64,000 nucleotides of DNA, taken from contig NZ_FNHI01000022.1 of the NCBI RefSeq assembly GCF_900103455.1, forward strand, positions 1-64,000, given 5' to 3'. Positions 49,850-58,061 of the stretch are shown here, one piece after another. The translations under genes and the position numbers were made by a program. This DNA is from Streptomyces wuyuanensis. Its GTDB lineage: Bacteria > Actinomycetota > Actinomycetes > Streptomycetales > Streptomycetaceae. The notes under the pieces are model-generated. The model was given only the letters and a program-made list of their open reading frames with translations. It made no database searches and was not told the origin of the DNA. The number at the start of each line of letters is the position of its first letter. The first letter of the stretch is position 1.

Positions 49850-51399
49850 GAGCTCGGGCTCCCTTCCATGACAAGGTCGAGTACGCGGTGCTCGTCGAGC
49901 TCCCCGGCGGGCGCCGTGTGCACGACGCGGCCTTCCCGGAGCACCAGCACCCGGTCGGCGAGGCCCAGCACCTCGGGGACCTCGCTGGAGACGAGGAGGA
50001 CGGCGAGTCCGTCGTCGGCGAGCCGGCGGATGACGGCGTAGAGCTCGGCGCGGGCGCCGACGTCGACGCCGCGGGTGGGTTCGTCGAGCAGCAGGACGCG
50101 GCAGCCGCGGAGCAGCCAGCGGGCGAGGACGGCCTTCTGCTGGTTGCCGCCGGACAGGGTGCGGATGCGGGCGTCGGGGTTGTCCGGGCGCAGCGACAGC
50201 TCGCGGGTGGCCCGGCGGGCGTCGCGGCGCTCGGCGCCGCGGTCGAGCCAGCCGCCGCGGGAGAAGCGGGAGAGCGAGGACACCGACACGTTGCGGGTGA
50301 CGGATTCGAGCATCAGCAGGCCCTGGGCCTTGCGTTCCTCGGGGGCGAGGCCGAGTCCGGCGCGGACGGCGGAGCGTACGCTGCCGGGCTTGAGGGTGCG
50401 GCCGTCGACGATGACGCGGCCGGTGGTGGGCTTGCGGGCCCCGTAGACGGTCTCCAGGATCTCGGAGCGCCCGGAGCCGACGAGTCCGGCGAGGCCGAGG
50501 ATCTCGCCCGGGCGCAGTTCGAGGTCGACGGGTGCGAACTCGCCCTCGCGGCTGAGGCCTTCGACGCGGAGCACGGGTGCGGTGTCCGGCGGCGAGGCGG
50601 GGCGGTCGGGGAAGACGTACTCGACGTTGCGGCCGGTCATCATGGCAACGATGTCGCGTGTGGGGGTGTCCTTGGCGGGCAGTCCGCCGGCGACGGCGCG
50701 GCCGTCCTTGAGGACGGTGACCCGGTCGCCGATGCGGCGGATCTCCTCGAGGCGGTGGGAGATGTAGACGACGGCGACCCCGGCGGCGGTGAGGTCGGCG
50801 ACGATGCGGAAGAGGTTGTCGGTCTCGTCGGGGTCGAGGGCGGCCGACGGTTCGTCCATGACGATGAGTCGCACGTCGTGGGAGAGGGCGCGGGCCATGG
50901 AGACGATCTGCTGCTGGGCGGCGGAGAGGCCGCCGACGCGGCGGCCGGGGTCGATCTCGGGGTGGCCGAGGCGGCGCAGGAGCGCGGAGGCCGAGCGCCG
51001 GGCCCCGCGGCCCCGGACGACGAATCCGGCGGCGGTGGGTTCATGGCCGAGGAAGACGTTCTCGGCGACCGACAGGCCCTCCACCAGGTCGAGTTCCTGG
51101 TAGATGGTGGCGATGCCGAGGCGCATGGCGGCGATGGGCGACTTGAGGGCGACGTCTTCGCCGCGCCAGGTGATCCGTCCGTCGTCGGGCTGGTGGGCTC
51201 CGGCGAGGACCTTGATGAGGGTGGACTTGCCGGCGCCGTTCTGGCCGAGGAGGCAGTGGACCTCGCCGGCCTGGACGTCGAGGTCGACGCCGTCGAGGGC
51301 GCGGACGCCGGGGAAGGACTTGGTGATGCCGGACATCGTGAGCAGCGGTGGTGCGGTTGTGTCCTGCGGTGATGGTGGTGCGGGTGGTTCTGGTGCCAT
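49846..51399 (-). CDS. Sugar ABC transporter ATPase (RbsA/XylG-like, two cassettes)
   Basis: 517-residue fusion of two ATP-binding cassettes. First: Walker A LLGQNGAGKSTLIK, signature VGGLSAAQQQIVSMARALS, Walker B LIVMDEPSAALD. Second: GLAGLVGSGRSEILETVYG (degenerate P-loop), TLSGGNQQKAVLARWLL and VLLLDEPTRGVDVGA. The ATG at 51399 follows GAGGGGATCC. It pairs with the permease downstream and is 96 bases from the ROK gene on the same strand. Confidence 0.93.
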   Translation of the reverse strand: MAPEPPAPPSPQDTTAPPLLTMSGITKSFPGVRALDGVDLDVQAGEVHCLLGQNGAGKSTLIKVLAGAHQPDDGRITWRGEDVALKSPIAAMRLGIATIYQELDLVEGLSVAENVFLGHEPTAAGFVVRGRGARRSASALLRRLGHPEIDPGRRVGGLSAAQQQIVSMARALSHDVRLIVMDEPSAALDPDETDNLFRIVADLTAAGVAVVYISHRLEEIRRIGDRVTVLKDGRAVAGGLPAKDTPTRDIVAMMTGRNVEYVFPDRPASPPDTAPVLRVEGLSREGEFAPVDLELRPGEILGLAGLVGSGRSEILETVYGARKPTTGRVIVDGRTLKPGSVRSAVRAGLGLAPEERKAQGLLMLESVTRNVSVSSLSRFSRGGWLDRGAERRDARRATRELSLRPDNPDARIRTLSGGNQQKAVLARWLLRGCRVLLLDEPTRGVDVGARAELYAVIRRLADDGLAVLLVSSEVPEVLGLADRVLVLREGRVVHTAPAGELDEHRVLDLVMEGSPSS

Positions 51400-51495
51400 G
51401 GCGGATCCCCTCGGCAGGTGCGGCCGGTGAGCGGGCAGGGTGGAACCAGGTGCGTGGTGCTGTGGTGCGTTTGCGGACCGACCGGTCCGGGCGGA

Positions 51496-52686
51496 TCAGG
51501 CCGGGGAGAACAGGTGGTCGCTGATGAGCCGGGCCGCGCCGATCACTCCGGCGGTGGGGCCCAGTTCGCCCAGCACGATGGGGAGGTTTCCGGTGGCCAG
51601 CGGCAGGGACTTCCGGTAGACCTGGGTCCGGACGCTGGCGAGCAGGGTGTGGCCGAGACCGGTGACACCGCCGCCGATCACCACCAGTCCGGGGTTGAAG
51701 AAGCTGACGAGTCCGGCGATGACCTGGCCGACGCGGTTGCCGCCCTCGCGGATCAGGTCGAGTGCGGTGGAGTCGCCGGCGGCGGCCGCGGTGGCGACGT
51801 CGGCGGCGGTGAGCCTGCCCGCGGCCTCCAGCCGCGCGGTGAGTTCGGGCGACTGCCCGGTGCGGGCCGCCTCCTCGGCGTCGCGGGCCAGTGCCGCACC
51901 GCTGAAGTGTGCTTCCAGGCAGCCCTTGTTGCCGCACGCGCAGGCGCGTCCGTCGGCCTCGACCTGGATGTGGCCGATGTCGCCGGCGCTGCCGGTGGTG
52001 CCGCGGTAGACCTCGCCGCCGACGACGATGCCGCAGCCGATGCCGGTGCCGATCTTGACGCAGAGGAAGTCCCCGACGGAGCGGGCGACGCCGGCGTGCT
52101 GCTCCCCCATGGCCATCAGGTTCACGTCGTTGTCGACCATGACCGGGCAGCCGAGTTCCTGGCTGAGGGCCTCGCGGACCGGGAAGCCGTCCCAGCCGGG
52201 CATGATCGGCGGTGCGACGGGGACGCCCTCGGGGTAGCGGACCGGTCCGGGTACGCCGATGCCGGCGCCGTCGAAGCCTTCGGCGAGGCCGGAGACCTTC
52301 AGTTTGGCCGCCATCGCGAGGACCTGCTCGAAGACGGCGACCGGGCCCTCGCGGACGTCCATCGGCTGGTTGAGGTGTCCGAGGACCTCCAGTTCGGCGT
52401 TGGTGACGGCGACGTCCACGGAGGTGGCGCCGATGTCGACGCCGAGGAAGCGAAGGTTCGGGGCGAGCCGGATGTTGTGGGAACGGCGGCCGCCGCGTGA
52501 GGCGGCGAGGCCGTCGGCGACGACCAGCCCGGTCTCCAGCAGCCGGTCGATCTCGACGGCGAGCTTGGAGCGGGAGAGGTCGACCTGATCGCCCAGCTGG
52601 GCGCGGGAGTTGGGGCCGCCGTCGCGCAACAGCCTGAGCAGTCGCGCCTGGTGCGCGTTGGCGGGTCGAGCCGTCATGCGTCTCAC
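51496..52686 (-). CDS. ROK-family transcriptional regulator
   Basis: 396-residue ROK repressor. N-terminal winged helix (NAHQARLLRLLRDGGPNSRAQLGDQVDLSRSKLAVEIDRLLETGL), then the sugar-kinase-like fold LGVDIGATSVDVAVT, VKIGTGIGCGIVVGGEVYRGTTGSAGDIGHI with zinc motif CACGNKGCLEAH. The first Asp/Gly of the phosphate loop is kept. The GTG at 52686 after GGGGAGGGGCGC is preferred; the ATG at 52677 is also possible. It heads the sugar operon and very likely controls it, and its own upstream region carries the element shared with the ThuA gene. Confidence 0.9.
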   Translation of the reverse strand: MRRMTARPANAHQARLLRLLRDGGPNSRAQLGDQVDLSRSKLAVEIDRLLETGLVVADGLAASRGGRRSHNIRLAPNLRFLGVDIGATSVDVAVTNAELEVLGHLNQPMDVREGPVAVFEQVLAMAAKLKVSGLAEGFDGAGIGVPGPVRYPEGVPVAPPIMPGWDGFPVREALSQELGCPVMVDNDVNLMAMGEQHAGVARSVGDFLCVKIGTGIGCGIVVGGEVYRGTTGSAGDIGHIQVEADGRACACGNKGCLEAHFSGAALARDAEEAARTGQSPELTARLEAAGRLTAADVATAAAAGDSTALDLIREGGNRVGQVIAGLVSFFNPGLVVIGGGVTGLGHTLLASVRTQVYRKSLPLATGNLPIVLGELGPTAGVIGAARLISDHLFSPA

Positions 52687-52783
52687 GCGCCCCTCCCCTC
52701 CCCTGGCCCTCGGCGCGGGGGATCCCGGTCAGCCGTTTCGTCGGGCTTTCGAGGGGAACGTAGCAGCGCTTTCCCCGAGGGGG

Positions 52784-52836
52784 AAGAAGTTGAGCAGCAA
52801 TCCACCACAACTTTCTCCACACCCAGGACAAAGCCG
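52784..52836. promoter_or_regulatory. Conserved promoter/operator element, copy 2, with inverted repeat
   Basis: AAGTTG (about 52788) and CAACTT (52808-52813) form an inverted repeat 98-130 bases upstream of the ROK gene, and the right arm continues into AACTTTCTCC and CAGGACAAAGCCG, the sequence shared with 45189-45216. Probable ROK operator. Confidence 0.5.
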
Positions 52837-52889
52837 GGGACGGGGGTGGCCGAACGTGGCGCGGGCGGGGCGCGTTCCGTGGGGCGCCG

Positions 52890-53189
52890 TCAGGGTTTGA
52901 GGTGGCTGAAGCCGACTTCGTAGCGGTCGACGGAGACGATCCGCTGGCCCTCCCTGCGGGCCGTGTCCACCCGGATCCGGTCGGCCCTCTCCTCGCTGGC
53001 CAGCATGGTCTCCTCGTCCTCCCACAGGGTCAGCGACACGGCCCTGCCCGTTGCCCGGTCGACGAACCAGTACACGCCGAGGAAGCCGGGAAGTCCCCGG
53101 ACCTGCTGGACGACCGTCTCCGCGTGCGCGGACAGGTCGCCCTCGGGGGGCACGGGCGACCCCTCGTACCTGCTCAGTCTCGCGAACAT
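52890..53189 (-). CDS. ABM-like small protein
   Basis: 99 residues from the ATG at 53189 with GGAAGGGAAG upstream. One ferredoxin-like unit of the antibiotic-biosynthesis-monooxygenase type (MFARLSRYEGSP, AETVVQQVRGLPGFLGVYWFVDRATGRAVSLTLWEDEETMLAS, RIVSVDRYEVGF). It could be a haem-degrading or quinol monooxygenase, or a non-catalytic member; no catalytic residue is certain. It lies alone between the ROK gene and a divergent reductase remnant. Confidence 0.75.
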   Translation of the reverse strand: MFARLSRYEGSPVPPEGDLSAHAETVVQQVRGLPGFLGVYWFVDRATGRAVSLTLWEDEETMLASEERADRIRVDTARREGQRIVSVDRYEVGFSHLKP

Positions 53190-53559
53190 CGCAGCTTCCC
53201 TTCCTCCGCGGCCGTGGCCGGGCGGTCGGCAGCCCCAGGACCAGCGTGCCCCGTCCTCCGGCCACCCGCACGCCACGGCTGCGGACCACGGGTGGCGCCT
53301 GGGCCAGAGCGGGCCCGGAGGGCTGCTTCGGGTGCGGTCCCGGGGCGTCCGCGGCGGAGGCCCGCCGCGGATCGCGAGGGGTCCGCTCGGGTGCGGCCCC
53401 GGGGGCCGGACCCCAGACTGTGAGGGATGCCCGGGGCGCCGCGGAGTGCTCGCGGCCGGTCCGGCGGGCCGGCCCCGCAAGCGGCAGGGCCGGGCGCCCG
53501 GGCGGGCCGCGCGCGCATCCGCGCGGCGTCGTACGACCGACGACGGAGGAGTTACCGGG
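53190..53559. other. GC-rich gap without a supported gene
   Basis: 370 bases between the divergent ABM gene and the reductase remnant. It contains no frame with a ribosome-binding site and domain sense, no tRNA and no clear hairpin. Promoters for both genes are expected here but I cannot mark them. Confidence 0.4.
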
Positions 53560-54394
53560 ATGATCCTGGTGACCGGCGCGACGGGCCATGTCGGCTCGGA
53601 GCTGGTCCGGGTCCTGGCGAAGCGGGCGCCCCCGCAAGGGCGTTCAGCCGCTCGGGCCGCGCGGAAGGGCTGCGGAGGGCGCCGAGGCGGTACGGGGGTC
53701 TCGACAGTCCTGCGTCGGTGGCCGCGGCGCTCGCCGGGGTGCGGGCCGTGTTCCCGATGCCCGGCCACGACCGGGCGCGGGAGTCGCTGAAGGCCGTGCG
53801 CGAGTCGGGAGTCGAGCGGGTCGTCCTCCTCTCCGGCGCTTCGGTGCCGGTGGGGGCCTCACGAACGCGGTGACGCGCTACCGGACCGAGGCGGAGACCG
53901 CGGTCAGGGAGTCGGGGGTGGCGTGGACGCTCCTGCGCCCGTACTCGTTCACGTCGAACACCCTGGAGTGGGCGGAGGGCCTGCGCGCCGGCGACGACAC
54001 GGTGCGTGCCGCGTTCCAGGCGGCCGGGGTCGCCGCGGTCGATCCGTACGACATCGCCGCCGTGGCGGCGGTGGCGCTGACGTCGTCCGGCCACGAGGGC
54101 CGCGCGTACACGCTGTCCGGGCCCGAGGCGCTCGTGCCCGCGGAGCAGGTGCGGATCCTCGGCTGGGTGCTCCGCCGCGAGCTGCGTTTCGAGGCGTCGT
54201 CGGACGAGGAGGCGCGGGCCGGGATGGAGGCCCGGATGCCGGTGGAGTACGTCGACGCCTTCTTCCGCTTCTTCGTGGACGGGGCGGCGGACGAGTCGGT
54301 GGTGCAGCCGGCCGTGGGCGATGTGACGGGGCGCCCGCCGAGGACGTTCGCCCCAGTGTGCGCGGGCGCGCACGCCGACTCCTTCCGGCCGTGA
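53560..54394 (+). pseudogene. NmrA-like NAD(P)-binding reductase, broken by two frameshifts
   Basis: The ATG at 53560 follows GGAGG and reads ILVTGATGHVGSELVRVLAK in one frame. Near 53645 it changes frame and reads ASVAAALAGVRAVFPMPGHDR, GVERVVLLSGASVPVG; near 53855, at a G5 run that should be G6, it changes again to LTNAVTRYRTEAETAVRESG, TLLRPYSFTSNTLEWAEGLR and the C-terminus to 54394. All parts of an atypical short-chain (NmrA) reductase of about 275 residues are present in three frames. Decay or homopolymer sequencing errors. Confidence 0.75.
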
Positions 54395-54640
54395 ACACGG
54401 CGGCGCCCACGAGCCGGAGGCCCGGGCGGACAGGACAGGCCGCGGCGCAACCGGCGGCAGGTGCCGGCAAGGGGACATACGAGGGCGGGTGGGCGTACGG
54501 GACGGGCCGACACGACCGGTCCCCGGCCTCCGGCCGCGCGGAGGGCGCTGAGGTGTGGGCGGCGGAGCGCCGTGCCGGCCTCCGGCCAACGCCTCGACGC
54601 CCGGCACGGGCGGTCGCGGGCGGTCGCCGTTTCGCGGCGG

Positions 54641-57229
54641 TCAGGGCCTGCCGGGGCCGGCCAGGGTGCGGTCCGTCTCCCGCCTCGACCAGCGGGCGGT
54701 GAGCAGCAGCGCGATGTCGTCCGGCCGGTCCGTGGCCTGGCGGGCCTCGCGGATCAGCCGGTCGGCGGTGTCGGCGATCGTGATCCGGCTGACCCTGCTG
54801 AGGGTGGCGCGCAGTCGCTCGACACCGGCGTCGATGTCGGTGCCCGCCTCCTCGATCAGCCCGTCGGTGAAGAGGGCCAGTACCGCCCCTGGTTCCAGGG
54901 TGAGTTCGGAGACCGGGTAGTGCTCCTCCGCGTCGACGCCGAGGATGAGCCCGCCGCTCAGGTCGAGCACCTCGGTCGTGCCGTCGGGCCTGCGCAGCAG
55001 CGGCTGGGGGTGCCCGGCGCGTACGGCCTGGGCGGCGCCGGTCGCCGGATCGAGGAGTACGTAGCAGCAGGTGGCGAACTGCGCGGGATCGAGGTCGATG
55101 AGCAGCCGGTTGGTGCCGCTCATCACCTCGTCGGGCTCCCGGTCCGCGAGCGCGAACGCCCTGACGGCGCTGCGCAGTTGGCCCATGATGGCGGCTGCGG
55201 AGACCCCGTGCCCCTGGACGTCGCCGATGACGAGGGCCAGACCGCGGTCCGTCTCGATGACGTCGTACCAGTCACCGCCGACGTCCATGCCCTGGGTGCC
55301 GGGGAGATAGCGGCCGACGGTCTCCACGTCCTTGATGACGGGCAGCCGGTGCGGCAGCAGTGCGTCCTGGAGGCCGCGGGCGAGTGCGGACTCGCTGTCG
55401 TAGCGCTGGGCGCGTTCGAGTGCCTGCGCGATGAGCCCGGCGAGGGCGGTGAGGACGGTGCGCTCCTCGGGTGCGAAGCCGCGAGGGTGGTCGAATCCGA
55501 GGATGCAGGAGCCGACGGGCCGGCCGGAGGCGATCAGCGGGAGGAAGGCGCGGGCGCCGACGGAGGCGTCGATCGCGAGCCCGGGGTAGGCCGCGGACAG
55601 TTTGTCCATGGACTCGAAGAAGATCGGGCGGCCGGTGGTGAGGGTCTCCACGCCGGGGATCCGGGCGTCGAGCCCCACCCCGTCGAAGGGCGCGAGGAAA
55701 CCGGCCGGGAAGCCGGTCTCCCAGGCCAGGTAGAGATGGCGCTCGTGAAGGACGTAGATGGCCAGTTGCCGGCCGCCGAACGCGGGCAGCAGTTCCTCGG
55801 TGACGACGGCCGAGACCTGGCGCGCGGTGACGGCCTCGGTCAGGGCGATGGCGAGGGCGACCGGCCGGTAGAGCGCGCTGGCCCGGTCGGCGGGTGAGGC
55901 GAAGGTGCCCAGCCCGGCGCCGGGGAAGCTGACGGAGCCCGGTGTGTAGTCGGGACGTTCGGCGTCGGCGACCGTCCCGGTCACCCCTTCCCGGCCGGGG
56001 AAGAGGGAGACGGTGACCCAGACGTCCTCCTCCCGGTTGGCCCGGAACTGGACAGGGGTGTGCGAGAGGAGCGCCGCCCGGTAGTGGTCCCAGTAGCCAG
56101 GGCGGTCGAGCCACGGCACGGCCTCCCACAGCACGCGGCCGATGAGCCGGTCCCGGTCCATCCCGATCAGGTCCTCGGCGCTGTGGTTGGCGTAGGTGAT
56201 GCGGCAGGAGCGGTCGAGGGAGAAGAGCCCGTCGGGTAGCCGGTCGCCTGCCTCGCCGGAGACCACTCCGGTGCCGAGGTCGATCAGGGATCCCGTGACG
56301 CGGCGGGCCCCGATGCCGGGCGACGGGTGGACCGGGCGGCCGGTCAGTTCCACCAGCGACGGCGGTTCGTCGTCGCGGGTGATCCGGATCCGGCGCACGA
56401 CGGGGCGGCCGGTCTGGCCCGCCTCCCGGGCCACGGCCCACAGCTGGTAGGCGTCCTCGGACGTGACATGGGCGGTGAGGGCGTCGATGGTGCCGGTGAA
56501 GGCGGCGGGGTCCACACCGAGGATGGCGCAGAGTTCCTCGTCGGCGCGGAGCACTCCGCTGCCGATGTCCCAGTCGAACGTGCCGATCCGCACGGGGCCG
56601 GCCGTCGAGTTTGGGGCCTGGACGACGAAGGGCTCACCGTCCCAGCGGATGGGGGTGCCGTCGTGGTGCAGTTCGCCGAGGGCGGCGCCGAGCCGGGCCC
56701 CCGCGTCGGTGAAGCGCCGGCGGTCGGCCTCGGCGACCGGTTCCCCGGCGGTGGCGGGGCGTAGCGCCACGAGCACGCCGAAGCGCTCGTCGCCGCTTCT
56801 GACCGGCGCGTACAGGGAGCTGAAGGAGAACGGCAGCCCCGCCATGAGCTGCGGGAAGCGTTGCATGGCCTCCTCGCCGTCGGCGAGGTGGATCGGCTGG
56901 GAGCGACGGTGGCACTCGGCCACGGGGAAGGGCCTGTTGACGTGCATGCGCCACCACGGGCGCATCAGTTCGCCGGGGAGCCCGACGACCACGGCGAGGC
57001 GCAGCAGCCCAGGCGTCCCCGACCGCAGGTACACCCCTCCGGCGTGGCCCCCCACCGCGCCGATCGAGTGGACCGCGGCCTCGGCGAGCACCAGGCCGAG
57101 CTCGTCCAGAGGATGGACCGCGCCGCCGCTCGTCTCGCGCTGCGGCCCGCGCTCCGTGTGCGCGCCGGGCCTGGCCGCGCCGTACCAGGTCACATAAGAA
57201 GGATGCGCCAGGGCCGTGGGGGCGCGCAC
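54641..57229 (-). CDS. GAF/PAS sensor PP2C (SpoIIE-type) phosphatase
   Basis: Up to 862 residues. N-terminal GAF-like region (about 50-190, GVYLRSGTPGLLRLAVVVGLPGEL), PAS-like (about 215-310, FDWDIGSGVLRADEELCAILG), second PAS (about 335-425, GLFSLDRSCRITYANHSAEDLIGMDRDRLIG), GAF (about 460-620) and SpoIIE/PP2C (about 635-860) with metal Asp in MDVGGDWYDVI and VIGDVQGHG, CCYVLLDPATG, LFTDGLIEEA and DDIALLL. It dephosphorylates anti-sigma-factor antagonists in this family. The start is uncertain: GTG at 57229 or GTG at 57193, neither with a good ribosome-binding site. No anti-sigma or STAS partner is adjacent. Confidence 0.87.
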   Translation of the reverse strand: MRAPTALAHPSYVTWYGAARPGAHTERGPQRETSGGAVHPLDELGLVLAEAAVHSIGAVGGHAGGVYLRSGTPGLLRLAVVVGLPGELMRPWWRMHVNRPFPVAECHRRSQPIHLADGEEAMQRFPQLMAGLPFSFSSLYAPVRSGDERFGVLVALRPATAGEPVAEADRRRFTDAGARLGAALGELHHDGTPIRWDGEPFVVQAPNSTAGPVRIGTFDWDIGSGVLRADEELCAILGVDPAAFTGTIDALTAHVTSEDAYQLWAVAREAGQTGRPVVRRIRITRDDEPPSLVELTGRPVHPSPGIGARRVTGSLIDLGTGVVSGEAGDRLPDGLFSLDRSCRITYANHSAEDLIGMDRDRLIGRVLWEAVPWLDRPGYWDHYRAALLSHTPVQFRANREEDVWVTVSLFPGREGVTGTVADAERPDYTPGSVSFPGAGLGTFASPADRASALYRPVALAIALTEAVTARQVSAVVTEELLPAFGGRQLAIYVLHERHLYLAWETGFPAGFLAPFDGVGLDARIPGVETLTTGRPIFFESMDKLSAAYPGLAIDASVGARAFLPLIASGRPVGSCILGFDHPRGFAPEERTVLTALAGLIAQALERAQRYDSESALARGLQDALLPHRLPVIKDVETVGRYLPGTQGMDVGGDWYDVIETDRGLALVIGDVQGHGVSAAAIMGQLRSAVRAFALADREPDEVMSGTNRLLIDLDPAQFATCCYVLLDPATGAAQAVRAGHPQPLLRRPDGTTEVLDLSGGLILGVDAEEHYPVSELTLEPGAVLALFTDGLIEEAGTDIDAGVERLRATLSRVSRITIADTADRLIREARQATDRPDDIALLLTARWSRRETDRTLAGPGRP

Positions 57230-57262
57230 CTCAGGCCGTGGCCCGCGGGCGGGGCGAGCGGC

Positions 57263-57286
57263 GGCAGGACGGGGCTTGCCCCGCCG
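57263..57286 (-). terminator. Hairpin after the GntR gene
   Basis: CGGGGC (57270-57275) and GCCCCG (57278-57283) make a compact GC stem, extendable with mismatches (GGAC...GTCC), just after the GntR stop at 57315 on the minus strand. Confidence 0.4.
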
Positions 57287-57314
57287 GGTCCGTCGGCCTG
57301 CGGCCGGGGGGAGG

Positions 57315-57989
57315 TCAGGACTCGCGCTCGTGGTACGTGCGGCGGGTGTGTTCCGTGTGGGCGCGCATGACCTCGGTCGCCCGGCGCTCGTCGCGTGCCG
57401 AGATCGCCGCGATCAGTTCGCGGTGCTCGATCCACGACTGCTCGCCGCGCTGCCGCGCGACGGGGGTGTAGTACCAGCGCACGCGCCGGTCGACCTGGCC
57501 GGCCAGTTCGGCGAGCACGACGTTCCCGGCGAGTTCCATCACCTTGGCGTGGAAGGCGGCGTTGGTGGCCACCGCCAGGTCCACGTCGTCGGCGGCCACG
57601 GCCCGCTCGCCCTTGTCGCACAGCTCCTCGAGCGCGGTGATGCCGGCGGAACCGGCGTTCGCGGCGGCCAGCCGGGCTGCCTCGGCCTCCAGCAGGGTGC
57701 GAACCGACAGCAGTTGGTCGGCCTCCTCCTCGGTGGGCTCGTGGACGAACGCGCCCTGGGCGGGGCGCAGGTCGACCCACCCCTCGGTGTTGAGCCGCTG
57801 CAGCGCCTCTCGCACGGGCTGGCGCGACACGCCCAGGTGACCCGCGAGCTCGCTCTCGACGAGATGCTGGCCGGGTTGCAGTGCGCGGGTGGTGATGAGC
57901 TCGAGCAACGCCTCGTACACGCGCTCGCGCAGCGGGCCCGGCCGCTCCAGCCTGGGCACGGTTCCCTGCGGCAGTCCTGCGGACAACAT
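57315..57989 (-). CDS. GntR-family (FadR/FCD) transcriptional regulator
   Basis: 224 residues from the ATG at 57989, chosen for AGGGGGACCCG upstream; a start at 58013 would add eight residues. Winged helix PLRERVYEALLELITTRALQPGQHLVESELAGHLGVSRQPVREALQRLNTEGWVDLRPAQGAFV, then an FCD domain (RTLLEAEAARLAAANAG, NAAFHAKVMELAGN, EHRELIAAISARDERRATEVMRAHTEH) with Asp/His residues for a metal-bound ligand such as a small organic acid. The likely operator ATCGTCTACAGTCTACC is just upstream (58033-58049). By shared motif it may control the oxalate-type cluster at 25.7 kb and the genes at 59.7 kb. Confidence 0.9.
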   Translation of the reverse strand: MLSAGLPQGTVPRLERPGPLRERVYEALLELITTRALQPGQHLVESELAGHLGVSRQPVREALQRLNTEGWVDLRPAQGAFVHEPTEEEADQLLSVRTLLEAEAARLAAANAGSAGITALEELCDKGERAVAADDVDLAVATNAAFHAKVMELAGNVVLAELAGQVDRRVRWYYTPVARQRGEQSWIEHRELIAAISARDERRATEVMRAHTEHTRRTYHERES

Positions 57990-58032
57990 CGGGTCCCCCT
58001 CGGTCCTCGGCACTACGGGACGGCAATTGGCT

Positions 58033-58049
58033 ATCGTCTACAGTCTACC
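58033..58049. promoter_or_regulatory. Candidate GntR autoregulatory operator
   Basis: ATCGTCTACAGTCTACC (58033-58049), 44-60 bases upstream of the GntR start. GTCTAC is repeated. It resembles the motifs at 25681-25704 and 59754-59775. Confidence 0.45.
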
Positions 58050-58061
58050 GAGCGCAATCCC

